DNA of 64,000 nucleotides from Paenibacillus rhizovicinus (GCF_010365285.1 NZ_CP048286.1:2313001-2377000); one strand, 5' to 3'. Counted from the first letter of the stretch, positions 16,441 to 24,760 are shown. The notes: generated by a model from the letters alone, not told the origin. Made by a program: numbers and translations.

Positions 16441-19347
16441 TTATCCCTCCCCTGAATTGCGCTCCGCCGGCAAGCCGACTGGTGTAAAGATCAGTCTTTC
16501 CAGCTGCGATGTCTCCCCTGCCTCGACCGCTTCAAGCAGAATCGCCAGCCCATTGCCCGGCTCGCGCATCCACGCGCCAGGCAAGTAGAACGAACGCTGG
16601 TCGCCGCCGCTGAATACCGGCCTTGCCGCGCCGCCTGCCGTCCAGAGCCGGCCGACGATCGTGCCATTGAGCAGCACGGTCAGCTTCATGCCGCTTCCTT
16701 CCGCTTCAACGCGCCAGCCGCCCGGGATATCCCTGGCTTCTTCCGGAAGCGATCCGTAGAGCCATGCCGTCCCGCCAGCCGCCAATGCAATCGGCAGTTC
16801 CGATGGCGCAGCGTCAGCTTCATGCCGCTGCGCATGCGCCAGCAGTTCCTCTTCGCCGCAGGCCGACAGCTGCCAGTTTCGCGCGGCGCTGCCTTCATAG
16901 AGCGTCACTTCGCCAGCCGGCAGGCCGAGCACCCGCTCAAGGAATACCGCGACAAGCGTCTCTTCGCCCGGCTGCACATGGGCGGTAATATCGAGGTACG
17001 GATCGAATGGATTCACATGGCCCGCGGACACGCCGTTCACGTAGACATGCGCCAGCGACTGGATGCCTTTGAATTGCAGCGTGAACGAATCGGCCTTCCC
17101 GCTGGCCGTGAACCGTCTGCGATAATACTCGAACGCCGGATGATCCGGAGAGAGCCAGCCGCCGAAGCTGACGAACGCCCAATCGCTGTCGTCGCAAGCC
17201 GCGCCCAACAGCGCGGGATCCGCGATGCGGGAACCGACCCTGAGCACGCGCCAATTGGAGGTCAGCCGCTGAATGCCGGAAACGGCCGTAATGCCCCGCA
17301 GCCCTTTCATGCTGTCCAGCCGCAGACCCGGAAGACGCGCATCGTCGAAATTGGTATGGCCCCAGATTTCCACCCGGGCCGTCAGTTCGCAGTTGCCTCC
17401 GACGCCGCCGCTTGGCAAGAACCGGCTGCCGCCTCCCGGCGTGCACGTGCCGATAAATGCGGTGTCGGCATACAGCGAGATGGCATCGCTTCCCTGAAGG
17501 ATGAGCAGCCCTTGCACGTCCGCGTCGGCAGGTGCTCCGCTGTTCGCTTTATACCAAGCGAAACCACGGTAGATGCCGTGCTCTTCCAGAAACTCAGCTT
17601 CCACGAGTGCTGTCGGCGATGCTTCGGACATGGACTCGGTCGGCTGGAGCACTTGCGCGCTCCAGCCGATGTTCAACTCGTGCGGCTCCAGGTCATATGC
17701 CTGTTCCTGCTCGAACGCAAGGCTGCCGTCTTCTTCGATGCCGTGGAGCAGCAGTGCATCCTGGCGTTCCAAGCCGATCACCACCAGCGTTTGGCCGTCC
17801 GCCAACTCCAGCGTGCATGCCGCTTGTCGTCCTGCTTCGGCCCGGAAGGTCAGCAGGATTTCGCCAGCTTCGGCCTGGTCTTGTGCTTGCTCTTGTGCAT
17901 GGGTTTGCGCTTGCACGCCGTTCGCATTCATGTTCCTGGCTTCCAGCAGCGTTGCCGCTTGCCCCAATGCGAGCGAAATTTCCCCCTCCTGTCCTAGCTC
18001 CGCATGAAATACCATCACCGTGCGGCCCGCAGCGCGAAACACGTCCGACAGCTCTGCCGTTGCGTAGCGCAGCGTCCCTTCCGCGCCCCATGTCTCCAGG
18101 GGAACGTCGACCGGAAGAATCGCGCATCGGCTTGGGATGCTCTGCAGCCGCGTTGCTTGGGGAATGACCGCTTCGCCTTGCTGCCGCAGCCGAAGAGCAA
18201 CCGTCTCCGCCGTCTCGCCCACGTTCGCCAGGAAGAGCAGATGCCCGCCTCCGACCAGCTCCAACTGCCGCTCGAGCAGCGAACCGCCTGCCGGCTTGCC
18301 GCCGTCGATGCTTGCGATCCCGTCCGCCGGAGCAGTTGCCGCTTCCGCTAACGCGTTGCCGTAATTGCGGATGACCCGGCGCATCAGCCGGCCCTCGTAC
18401 GCTTCCTTGCGTACATGTCCTTCCGGCGAAATCATGCCGTGGAAATCATAATCCGATGTCATGAACGCAAGCGGATCGCCCCAGTTGTTCGTCCCGTTCG
18501 TGAAGCCGAAGTTCGTACCGGACACTTGCAGGTACGGACCGACCAGCTTCGCCCCGCAGGACAGCAGCCGGCGAAGCAAGAAATGCGAGCGATTCGTCTC
18601 CGTTACCATCAGCGGCACATCCATTTCGGCCAGCCGCCGTTCGTAGGATGCCGCCTTCGCTTCGAAAGCAGGATCGCGATCGTTCGGGTAGAAGTTGCAG
18701 GTCGGCACGACGCCGTCCACGAGACCCGACGCTTCGTACAGTCCGCCTTGCCCTGCGCAGGCAATGAGCGGAGATTCAATGCCGCCTTCAATTGCCAGAT
18801 CGCGAAGCGCTGCAATATATGCAGCCGGATCGGGACAATCGTAGAAATCGAGTTCATTTTCGATTTGTACGCAGAGGACAGTGCCGCCTCGGTTCAGTTC
18901 GTATTTCGCGAGTAACGGGATAATCCGTTCATACCACTTCTTGACGGCCGCCATATAAGCGGGATCCGCGCTGCGGATCGTCATCTCCGGTTTGGCGTAC
19001 AAGTAAGCGGGAAGTCCGCCGCCGTCCCATTCGGAACAGATGTACGGGCCCGGTCTGGCGACGACCCAGAGGCCGGCTTCTGCCGCTTGCTGCAGGAACG
19101 CTTCCGCATCGCGTTCGCCGGTGAAATCCCAGCTCCCTTCTGCGCGTTCATGATAGTTCCAAGGAAAGTAAACGTCGATCGCGTTGTAACCGAAGGCTTT
19201 GACTTGCTCCATGCGTTCGCGCCACAATGCGCGGGGAATGCGGAAGTAGAAGAGGGACGCGCAGAGAATGATTTCGGCCTGCCCGCCGATGCGAAGAGAA
19301 GAAGCGCTTAACTGGAGCGGCACGCCGCTTTTCGTTTCCATGTTCAT
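16441..19347 (-). CDS. GH35 family beta-galactosidase
   Basis: About 968 residues. The TIM barrel begins with the family block FYFRIPRALWRERMEQVKAFGYNAIDVYFPWNYHE (landmarks R, P, W, Y, W, H) and RPGPYICSEWDGGGLP. Acid/base Glu is in VQIENE and the nucleophile in VTETN, about 85 residues later. Several beta-sandwich domains follow, including one with the jelly-roll block YRRRFTASG. No signal peptide is seen, so it probably acts on imported galactosides. ATG 19347 is 9 bases after GGAGG; ATG 19356 touches that site. It heads the importer operon and lies downstream of cre and LacI-type sites. Confidence 0.92.
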   Translation of the reverse strand: MNMETKSGVPLQLSASSLRIGGQAEIILCASLFYFRIPRALWRERMEQVKAFGYNAIDVYFPWNYHERAEGSWDFTGERDAEAFLQQAAEAGLWVVARPGPYICSEWDGGGLPAYLYAKPEMTIRSADPAYMAAVKKWYERIIPLLAKYELNRGGTVLCVQIENELDFYDCPDPAAYIAALRDLAIEGGIESPLIACAGQGGLYEASGLVDGVVPTCNFYPNDRDPAFEAKAASYERRLAEMDVPLMVTETNRSHFLLRRLLSCGAKLVGPYLQVSGTNFGFTNGTNNWGDPLAFMTSDYDFHGMISPEGHVRKEAYEGRLMRRVIRNYGNALAEAATAPADGIASIDGGKPAGGSLLERQLELVGGGHLLFLANVGETAETVALRLRQQGEAVIPQATRLQSIPSRCAILPVDVPLETWGAEGTLRYATAELSDVFRAAGRTVMVFHAELGQEGEISLALGQAATLLEARNMNANGVQAQTHAQEQAQDQAEAGEILLTFRAEAGRQAACTLELADGQTLVVIGLERQDALLLHGIEEDGSLAFEQEQAYDLEPHELNIGWSAQVLQPTESMSEASPTALVEAEFLEEHGIYRGFAWYKANSGAPADADVQGLLILQGSDAISLYADTAFIGTCTPGGGSRFLPSGGVGGNCELTARVEIWGHTNFDDARLPGLRLDSMKGLRGITAVSGIQRLTSNWRVLRVGSRIADPALLGAACDDSDWAFVSFGGWLSPDHPAFEYYRRRFTASGKADSFTLQFKGIQSLAHVYVNGVSAGHVNPFDPYLDITAHVQPGEETLVAVFLERVLGLPAGEVTLYEGSAARNWQLSACGEEELLAHAQRHEADAAPSELPIALAAGGTAWLYGSLPEEARDIPGGWRVEAEGSGMKLTVLLNGTIVGRLWTAGGAARPVFSGGDQRSFYLPGAWMREPGNGLAILLEAVEAGETSQLERLIFTPVGLPAERNSGEG

Positions 19348-19371
19348 GACTGACATCCTCCAAAAGTCATT

Positions 19372-19386
19372 TTGAAAGCGAATTCA
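19372..19386 (-). promoter_or_regulatory. cre site for CcpA catabolite control
   Basis: TTGAAAGCGAATTCA fits the Firmicute cre consensus WTGNAANCGNWNNCW at all defined positions. It lies 25 bp before the GH35 start, downstream of any likely promoter, so CcpA bound here would block transcription of the operon. Confidence 0.7.
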
Positions 19387-19400
19387 TGAAACCCATTTCA
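19387..19400. promoter_or_regulatory. LacI-type operator, proximal copy
   Basis: TGAAACCCATTTCA, with arms TGAAA/TTTCA, directly touches the cre site. An identical copy lies 154 bp upstream, which suggests DNA looping by the LacI-family repressor encoded next door. Confidence 0.65.
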
Positions 19401-19540
19401 TAAACCCTAAAATAAAAATACACGACTGCATGGCGGGATTAGACGAGTTTCTCGAACTTCTCCGTTTCCGTAAATGAGTGTGTATTTCATGGTTATAGCT
19501 GCTTGCGGCATGCTGGCTTATGCGATTATGTAGTGCTGAG

Positions 19541-19554
19541 TGAAACCCATTTCA
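19541..19554. promoter_or_regulatory. LacI-type operator, distal copy
   Basis: Exact second copy of TGAAACCCATTTCA, close to the 3' end of the LacI gene. Between the two copies (19401-19540) the sequence is AT-rich and holds no gene; the GH35 promoter is expected there, but no strong -35/-10 pair stands out. Confidence 0.65.
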
Positions 19555-19560
19555 TTGTTT

Positions 19561-19589
19561 CCTAAAAATTAAACCCTGCCTACAGGGTT
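19561..19589 (-). terminator. Terminator of the LacI gene
   Basis: On the minus strand, AACCCTG and CAGGGTT (19572-19589) form a 7-bp stem with a 4-base loop followed by TAATTTTTAG. Confidence 0.7.
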
Positions 19590-19658
19590 GCCTTGATTTG
19601 AAGTTTACCCGGAAAATGATAGCGCTGTCAATACGGTTGCAAGAAAAATTTTCTCTGC

Positions 19659-20723
19659 TTATTTCCGGGACGGCGGCGGGGCCGTGCTCTCCCGAATGGT
19701 CAGCTCCGGCGTCAGCGTGGTCAGCAAATTCACGTCGGCGGATTTTGAAATCAGCTGATGCATGACGAAAGCGGCGGATCGCCCAAGCTCCAGGCATCGC
19801 AAGGACATCGTTGTCAGTTCCGGGATGACGCTGGCCGCCAATGGAACACCGTCGACGCCCGTAATGGAGATGTCCCGCGGCACTTGGAGCCCGGCTTTTA
19901 CCGCGGCTTTGATGGCACCGATGCCAACGAGATCGTTTGCGCAGACGACCGCGGTAGGACGATCGCCCTCCATGTCGAGCAGCCGGCCCATCATGTTTTT
20001 GCCGCGCTGGACGGAGAAGCCCCCATGATCGATCCAGTCCTCGTGCACAGTCAGACCTGCATCCGCCATAGCTGCTCGGAAACCTTCGAGACGCCCGACC
20101 GTGTTGGACATTTGCGGATAGCCGCCGATGAACGCGATGTCGCGGTGTCCAAGTCCGATGAGATGCTCGGTCACCATCCGGCCGCCGGCCACCTCGTCGA
20201 TAACGACGCGGTGAAACTTCGCTCCCGGTAAGTTGCCGTTGATGAATACGAGCGGCACCCGTTTATTGATTTCCGCCACTTCCTTGGCCATTTCCTTGGG
20301 GCACTTGTGCAAGTCGATCCGGCCGCCGAGCATGATGATGCCGTCCACCTGTTTCTCCAAGAGAATGTTCAAGTACTGCGATTCGCGCTTGTACTGTTCC
20401 TTGATGTCCAAATTGGACGAACCGGTGTCGCATAGAAAGAAAGTATACCCCTGCTTGCGCGCTTCCTGCTCCAGTCCCGCGAGCACTTCCGGGAAGAACG
20501 GATTCGTGATATCCGGCAAAATAATGCCGATCATGCCTGTTTCTTTCTTGATCAGGCTGCGCGCCAAGGCGTTCGGCTGAAATTGGTACTTGTTGATTAA
20601 GCCTTGAATGCGCTCACGAGTTGATGCCTTGACGGGGGCCGTGTTATTCAGAACGCGTGAAACCGTAGCGACCGATACGTTGGCTTCTTTGGCGATGTCA
20701 TACACTGTAACCGATTTCATCAT
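19659..20723 (-). CDS. LacI family transcriptional repressor
   Basis: 354 residues. The N-terminal HTH reads VTVYDIAKEANVSVATVSRV with the hinge helix NALARSL; the rest is a periplasmic-binding-protein-like sensor starting TGMIGIILPDITNPFF and containing VDGVPLAASVIPELTTM. GAGGGTGA precedes the twin ATG at 20723/20720; upstream in-frame codons back to 21038 lack a start signal and are not part of the gene. It is upstream of the GH35 operon in the same direction; the two TGAAACCCATTTCA sites between them are its probable targets. Confidence 0.92.
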   Translation of the reverse strand: MMKSVTVYDIAKEANVSVATVSRVLNNTAPVKASTRERIQGLINKYQFQPNALARSLIKKETGMIGIILPDITNPFFPEVLAGLEQEARKQGYTFFLCDTGSSNLDIKEQYKRESQYLNILLEKQVDGIIMLGGRIDLHKCPKEMAKEVAEINKRVPLVFINGNLPGAKFHRVVIDEVAGGRMVTEHLIGLGHRDIAFIGGYPQMSNTVGRLEGFRAAMADAGLTVHEDWIDHGGFSVQRGKNMMGRLLDMEGDRPTAVVCANDLVGIGAIKAAVKAGLQVPRDISITGVDGVPLAASVIPELTTMSLRCLELGRSAAFVMHQLISKSADVNLLTTLTPELTIRESTAPPPSRK

Positions 20724-20830
20724 GGTCTCACCCTCTGACTCGTTTGGCTTCTGGCTGCCCGGGGTCGGACAGTTTTCATTAGCATAGCAGAGAGATTTCC
20801 CCGTTGTAAATGTCCCTTTTTCAAAATGGC

Positions 20831-20883
20831 AAAAAGGCCGTGCCGGGAGCATTCGGCTCCAATCGACACGACCGCCGCTGGCA
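20831..20883 (-). terminator. Terminator of the stress-protein gene
   Basis: A GC-rich imperfect hairpin (GGTCGTG...CACGGCC with inner GGAG/CTCC, minus strand) is followed by TTTTT. Confidence 0.7.
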
Positions 20884-20896
20884 ACTATGGAAAAAC

Positions 20897-21430
20897 CTAC
20901 AAAATCCGCGTTGCTCCGCAGCTTCTGAACGCTGCCTCCGCCGTTCCGCCGCGAGTCAAATCCGGACCGCCGTTCGTGCCGTCGCTGCCGGTTTCGGCCG
21001 CGATGATGATCGCGCCGTTCGCGATGGCCGTCCGGCATTCATCCACGTCGCCGGACTCCACGCCGAGATCGGACAACGCGCTGTTCATGCTGTTGTCATC
21101 GTCCATGAACGCGCCTGCTACCACGAATGAAGTACCGGGGTAGGCGAATCCGCCCGTGAACGTCCCTGTCATGCCGAACCCCTGCGTTGCGGAGATCGGC
21201 GCGATAACGCGGGGGTCATCCAACCCGTGCTGATCGACCGCGGAACGCGTATCCGCCAAATCCTGCAGCTCGTCGGCATGGACGTTCGTCTCCGACTCGA
21301 TCCGACGGGAGTGCTCCCTGTCCTTCGCGATGACGGTCATCTCCGTCTTCGTGAAGCCGGCTTGCTCCAACGCCTGGACCGCCTTGATCGCATCGTTCTC
21401 CGTGTCGAAAATCGCGATTTTATAGCTCAT
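20897..21430 (-). CDS. General stress protein 17M/YflT-like
   Basis: 177 residues. The first 70 residues (YKIAIFDTENDAIKAVQALEQAGFTKTEMTVIAKDRE) match the YflT/17M ferredoxin-like fold (heat-induced stress protein group). A central Gly-rich stretch (ATQGFGMTGTFTGGFAYPG) resembles a glycine-zipper. The C-terminal 30 residues (GSDGTNGGPDLTRGG...) look disordered and could be a lineage-specific addition. ATG 21430 lies 9 bases after GGAGG; ATG 21436 is too close. Members are SigB-controlled in Bacillus, and a SigB-like promoter is visible here. Confidence 0.75.
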   Translation of the reverse strand: MSYKIAIFDTENDAIKAVQALEQAGFTKTEMTVIAKDREHSRRIESETNVHADELQDLADTRSAVDQHGLDDPRVIAPISATQGFGMTGTFTGGFAYPGTSFVVAGAFMDDDNSMNSALSDLGVESGDVDECRTAIANGAIIIAAETGSDGTNGGPDLTRGGTAEAAFRSCGATRIL

Positions 21431-21467
21431 CCTCATTCGCCTCCATTTTTTATCGGGTATGTTTGGT

Positions 21468-21493
21468 ATACCCTGTTTTTGGAGGATTCAATC
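21468..21493 (-). promoter_or_regulatory. SigB-type promoter of the stress-protein gene
   Basis: On the minus strand, GATTGA (21493-21488), 14 bp, GGGTAT (21473-21468). The -10 matches the SigB consensus exactly; the -35 matches GTTTAA at four of six bases. Confidence 0.5.
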
Positions 21494-21553
21494 GGATTGT
21501 TTCCGCGCGAGGCGAAAATTGGGAATGGCTTAAGGGGGCGGTTCAGTCGCTTG

Positions 21554-21808
21554 GGGCGGGGCCGCCGCCGGGCGGGGCTGCCGCCGGGCGGGACTGCCGC
21601 CGGGCGGGGCTGCCCCTGGGCGGGACTGCCGCCGGGCGGGGCTGCCGCCGGGCGGGACTGCCGCCGGGCGGGGCTGCCGACGGGGCGGGACTGCCGCCGG
21701 GCGGGGCTGCCGCCGGGCGGGGCTGCCGCTGGGCGGGGCTGCCGCCGGGGCGGGACTGCCGCGCCGGGGCGGGGCCGCCGCCAGGGGCGGGGCTGCCGCC
21801 GGGCGGCC
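21554..21808 (+). repeat. GC-rich tandem array, 16-bp unit
   Basis: About 16 head-to-tail copies of GGGCGGGGCTGCCGCC, with variants G-to-A at one site and occasional 17-bp units. Open frames run through it on both strands because of the composition, but they encode only Pro/Arg/Gly/Ala low-complexity sequence and are not genes. The G-runs could form quadruplexes. It ends 37 bp before dispersed element copy A. Confidence 0.9.
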
Positions 21809-21845
21809 TCTCCATCCACCGTCCCCAGCATTGGATTGCCACACC

Positions 21846-22039
21846 TAACGAACCGCAGCGAGCTTATTTCCGCGAAAATGCCCCCTCCAGCAATCTAACG
21901 AACTCCAGCGACGTTATGCGAACGATAGGAGTCCAAAACAGCCCAAATGGCGATCTTTTGCGCGAAATAACGCGTTTAGGATTCCTTACATTCTCAACGT
22001 ACGGCTTTTCGGTCAAATAAGGCTTATTGGATTCGTAAG
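21846..22039. repeat. Dispersed TAACGAA element, copy A
   Basis: Boxes: TAACGAACC at 21846 and TAACGAACTC at 21895 (forward), TTTAGGATTCCTTAC ending near 21989 and TTGGATTCGTAAG ending at 22039 (reverse). Each box continues inward with a similar block containing TTAT and often TTTC..CG. The spacing and box order are the same in copies B and C. The right end overlaps the 3' end of the adjacent gene and supplies its last codons and stop. Confidence 0.8.
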
Positions 22040-22644
22040 GCGTAGGTGCGATATCGATTCCTCCCGCTCGCGACAATCAGCTGCCGCTTCTCCACCGTCC
22101 GATGAAGCACCCTCCTCGCGTGTGTAACTGAAATTTGCAAATGGGAAGCAAGCTCCAACGGTGCAAATGGACGCAGCAGTCGTCTCGCGAATCGGACTGT
22201 CTCGGCTTCCAACCAGCTCGACTCTTCAGCCACATCCTCTGCCACGAATTTGCCGATAAAAGCAAGGACGAGCTGCTGGCATCGCTTCGGCTCCTCGGTA
22301 ATCGATAAATAGGCAATCGGCAAAAAGATCCAGTCGTCCAGTGCCAACAAACAATGCCGCCAGCATAAGTCCTTGAACCGCCGAACGTCGAGGTCTCTTG
22401 CATGAGTCCCATAGCCTTGAATCTCAATGCCGCCCTTTACATCACCGCCTGGCATATAAGCCAAATCCAAATATCGATAGCCATTGTCGAAGTCGCGGAC
22501 CTCCCATTCGGGCTGCAAACCATTGAAATTTTTCACAGCCGGAAACCAAACCGATCGCAGAAATTCAACCGTTCCATGGCCAAGACCTTTCTCCAGTATT
22601 TCACGTCTTCTGTGATTGTCCTCCTGCGCAATGACAGCGTTCAT
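22024..22644 (-). CDS. Putative DNA-binding protein: PD-(D/E)XK-like core plus C-terminal winged HTH
   Basis: About 206 residues from ATG 22644. Residues 55-110 hold D60, E74-x-Q76 (GIEIQGYGTHARD) and a conserved-looking RRFKDLCWRH, which resembles a Vsr/DUF559-type PD-(D/E)XK fold with Gln replacing Lys. The last 50 residues (ELASHLQISVTHARRVLHRTVEKRQLIVASG) look like a winged helix. I recall similar Paenibacillus proteins starting MARFD; the in-frame codons upstream of ATG 22644 encode IARFDQAYEDW with ATA in that place, 11 bases after AGAAGGGA. The true start may therefore be ATA at 22683, or the native start was lost. Function unknown; it lies between repeat copies A and B. Confidence 0.65.
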   Translation of the reverse strand: MNAVIAQEDNHRRREILEKGLGHGTVEFLRSVWFPAVKNFNGLQPEWEVRDFDNGYRYLDLAYMPGGDVKGGIEIQGYGTHARDLDVRRFKDLCWRHCLLALDDWIFLPIAYLSITEEPKRCQQLVLAFIGKFVAEDVAEESSWLEAETVRFARRLLRPFAPLELASHLQISVTHARRVLHRTVEKRQLIVASGRNRYRTYALRIQ

Positions 22645-22715
22645 CCAGTCCTCGTAGGCTTGATCAAATCTTGCTATCGCACGTCACGTCCCTTCTAAAA
22701 ATCAGCCGCACAACG

Positions 22716-22772
22716 AAAAAGCCGCTCGGACACCATCCTGCACCGTTAAGTGCAAAAAAGTATCCAAGCGGC
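22716..22772 (-). terminator. Terminator downstream of the AraC/GyrI gene
   Basis: GCCGCTCGGACAC (22721-22733) and GTATCCAAGCGGC (22760-22772) pair with two mismatches; on the minus strand TTTTT follows. A small inner hairpin (TGCAC/GTGCA) lies in the loop. The remaining gene-free sequence, 22773-23048, shows no convincing coding region. Confidence 0.65.
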
Positions 22773-23048
22773 GTGTGCTTCACGACCGTTGTGGTATGGA
22801 TATAGTTTATCAAGAACGAACCCTATTTTTCAATTGGAATCTGGCATTCCCTTAATAATTCAACTACCACATTCGCAGACTTACCGGACATTAAACGTTT
22901 ATTCCACATGTGACGATAGGCGAAGAATCTGAGGGTTCTCTCCAATGGGATCGGCCCGTCGCAAGGCGTCACTGCCGCGCTCTGATTGTTTCCTTCCAAG
23001 CTTCTGCTGCGGAATTCATCCCAACCAGTCGTCCACCGCGCCTTACTT

Positions 23049-23900
23049 TCACACAACCGGAATCCACACTTCCTCCAAACATTTTCCCGTCGCGTCTGGT
23101 CCAGAATAAACTTCCATATCAGGTCCGTCTACTTTATCGTAGCCTGACGTCGGCAGCCATTCGCTGTAGGCGCGGTTGAACAACTGCGGAATTTGGCAGT
23201 GCTCGTTGCTATGGTCGCTCAATCCCTCGGCACGGAATACCGCCCAAGTTCGTTTGGGCACTTGCACAGTCGTAAACCCTTTCGTGTCGGAATCAGCTCG
23301 CTTCATCCCGCATATCATGTACGGCATTGCGTTAGGGGCGGCATCCCCATACCCCATGATGGCATACAGCGCATCCGCATCGACCTCGAGCTGTTTATGC
23401 CTTCCGCTTTGCAAGCACTCATCCCAGAAGTCCGCTATCTTGCCGAGCTCCTCCTGCTTGAAAATCCGCTCGATGCCGTATACCTCGAACGCTTCCCGCT
23501 CCTCGATCCGCCAGTTCATCTCCTGCATTCCCTTAATCCGAATTTGAAAGGTGAGCGGAGGATAGATTCGCAGCATGAAGCCCCATTGCCGCGCGGCTGT
23601 AGGCGTTACGCCGGGCTGTTTCACGAACGCCCGCGTGAAGCTGTCGGCGCTGTCATAACCGTATTGAACGGCCAGGTCCGCGACTTTGACTTGGCTGCTC
23701 TGAAGCGCCATGGCGGCCAGCGACAATTTGCGTTTCCGAATGTATTCGGATAGCGGCATCTCTGCAATATAATAAAACAATCTGCCGAAATGATAGGCCG
23801 AATACGTGGTAACCGTTGCGACGTTGTCCAGTTCAATATCTTCGCCCAGATGCGCCTCGATATATTTCATCGCGCGGTTGAGCTGCGTTAATACGTCCAT
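23049..23900 (-). CDS. AraC family regulator with GyrI-like effector-binding domain
   Basis: 283 residues. Here the AraC double HTH is N-terminal (about 8-105: YIEAHLGEDIELDNVATVTTYSAYHFGRLFYYIAEM and VADLAVQYGYDSADSFTRAF, given as landmarks). Residues about 125-283 form a GyrI/BmrR-like small-molecule domain (WRIEEREAFEVYGIER at its start, ending in LEEVWIPVV). This layout is that of Rob/YdeE-type regulators, which respond to drugs or other amphipathic ligands. No regulated partner gene is adjacent. Confidence 0.9.
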   Translation of the reverse strand: MDVLTQLNRAMKYIEAHLGEDIELDNVATVTTYSAYHFGRLFYYIAEMPLSEYIRKRKLSLAAMALQSSQVKVADLAVQYGYDSADSFTRAFVKQPGVTPTAARQWGFMLRIYPPLTFQIRIKGMQEMNWRIEEREAFEVYGIERIFKQEELGKIADFWDECLQSGRHKQLEVDADALYAIMGYGDAAPNAMPYMICGMKRADSDTKGFTTVQVPKRTWAVFRAEGLSDHSNEHCQIPQLFNRAYSEWLPTSGYDKVDGPDMEVYSGPDATGKCLEEVWIPVV

Positions 23901-24020
23901 GCTCCGACCTCCTCTCTGATTGCAAGGATAGCAAGTTTAGCGCATCGCTTCCCGACTTTACGTATAAGATTGTGCAGGGTCGGGGCAGCCGTCGCACCTA
24001 ATGCGACTCAAGTTGTGTTC

Positions 24021-24203
24021 TAACGAACTCCACAAGTCTTATACCGGCAAAAATGCCCCTTTGATCAAGGTAAGGAACTCAGAACGCGCTATTTGTTATA
24101 TGATGGCGAACTGGTAAGCTTTCGAGTGAAATAGCGATCCTAGGATTCGTTACAAGGTCAAAACGCAGATTTTTGGCCAAATAAGGTTCGTTGGGTTCGT
24201 TAC
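24021..24203. repeat. Dispersed TAACGAA element, copy B
   Basis: Boxes: TAACGAACTCCA at 24021, TAAGGAACTCAG at 24071 (one base changed), TAGGATTCGTTACA at 24141-24154 and GGGTTCGTTACG at 24193-24204. The block after box 1 (CTTATACCGGCAAAAATGCC) matches copy A (CTTATTTCCGCGAAAATGCC). From 23901 to 24020 no gene is seen. Confidence 0.8.
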
Positions 24204-24228
24204 GCTGCATTAGATTCGAAAGGGACTG

Positions 24229-24578
24229 AGCGCGGGAGGCGCAGCCCGACACTGGCGCGGGAGCCGCAGCGCCGCACAAGCGCGGGAACCGCTGCGCCAC
24301 CGAGGCGCGGGAACCGCTGCGCCACCGAGGCGCGGGAGCCGCAGCGCCGCCGAGGCGCGGGAGCCGCTGCGCCGCACCAGTGCGGGAACCGCTGCGCCGC
24401 ACCAGTGCGGGAACCGCTGCGCCGCACCAGTGCGGGAGCCACAGCGCCGAGGCGCGGGAGCCGCTGCGCCGAGGCGCGGGAGCCGCAGCGCCGCACAAGC
24501 GCGGGAACCGCTGCGCCGCCGAGGCGCGGGAGCCGCAGCGCGACACAGGCGCGGGAGCCGCAGCGCCGCACAAGCGCC
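24229..24578 (+). repeat. GC-rich tandem array, 25-bp unit
   Basis: About 14 copies of a unit like GCGGGAACCGCTGCGCCGCA plus CCAGT, with substitutions at a few fixed places. Long frames through it (Arg/Ala/Gly/Ser-rich) are a by-product of composition. It starts 25 bp after element copy B, and its sequence is unrelated to the array at copy A. Confidence 0.9.
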
Positions 24579-24615
24579 TGCCCCGCCGGCGCCTGCCCCG
24601 CCAACTCCCCCAGCC

Positions 24616-24645
24616 GTTTCGCAATCCGTCCCCGCAGGGTATAAT
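24616..24645 (+). promoter_or_regulatory. SigB-type promoter of the rsbV operon (with overlapping sigma-A -10)
   Basis: GTTTCG (24616-24621), 15 bp, GGGTAT (24637-24642) fits SigB; TATAAT at 24640-24645 overlaps it and could serve sigma-A. Autoregulation by SigB is known for this operon in Bacillus. Confidence 0.55.
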
Positions 24646-24760
24646 TTCACCAACCGGACTGGCAGTTTTTTCAAATATGCCCGTTCTTGTTTCACGCTGA
24701 AGAAGCATGGGTAATCATCACATATCAAGATGTCAAATTGGATACAGGAGCGTCGTTGCG

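Noticed and set aside
21433-21844. Several open frames through the 16-bp array
   Set aside because: They encode only Pro/Arg/Gly/Ala repeats in every phase; composition effect.
22823-23056. 77-codon minus-strand frame after the AraC/GyrI gene
   Set aside because: No convincing ribosome site, overlaps the end of the regulator gene, and no recognisable family; left out but not impossible.
24079-24728. Arg/Ala/Gly-rich frames through the 25-bp array
   Set aside because: Unit length and composition keep frames open; no start signal.
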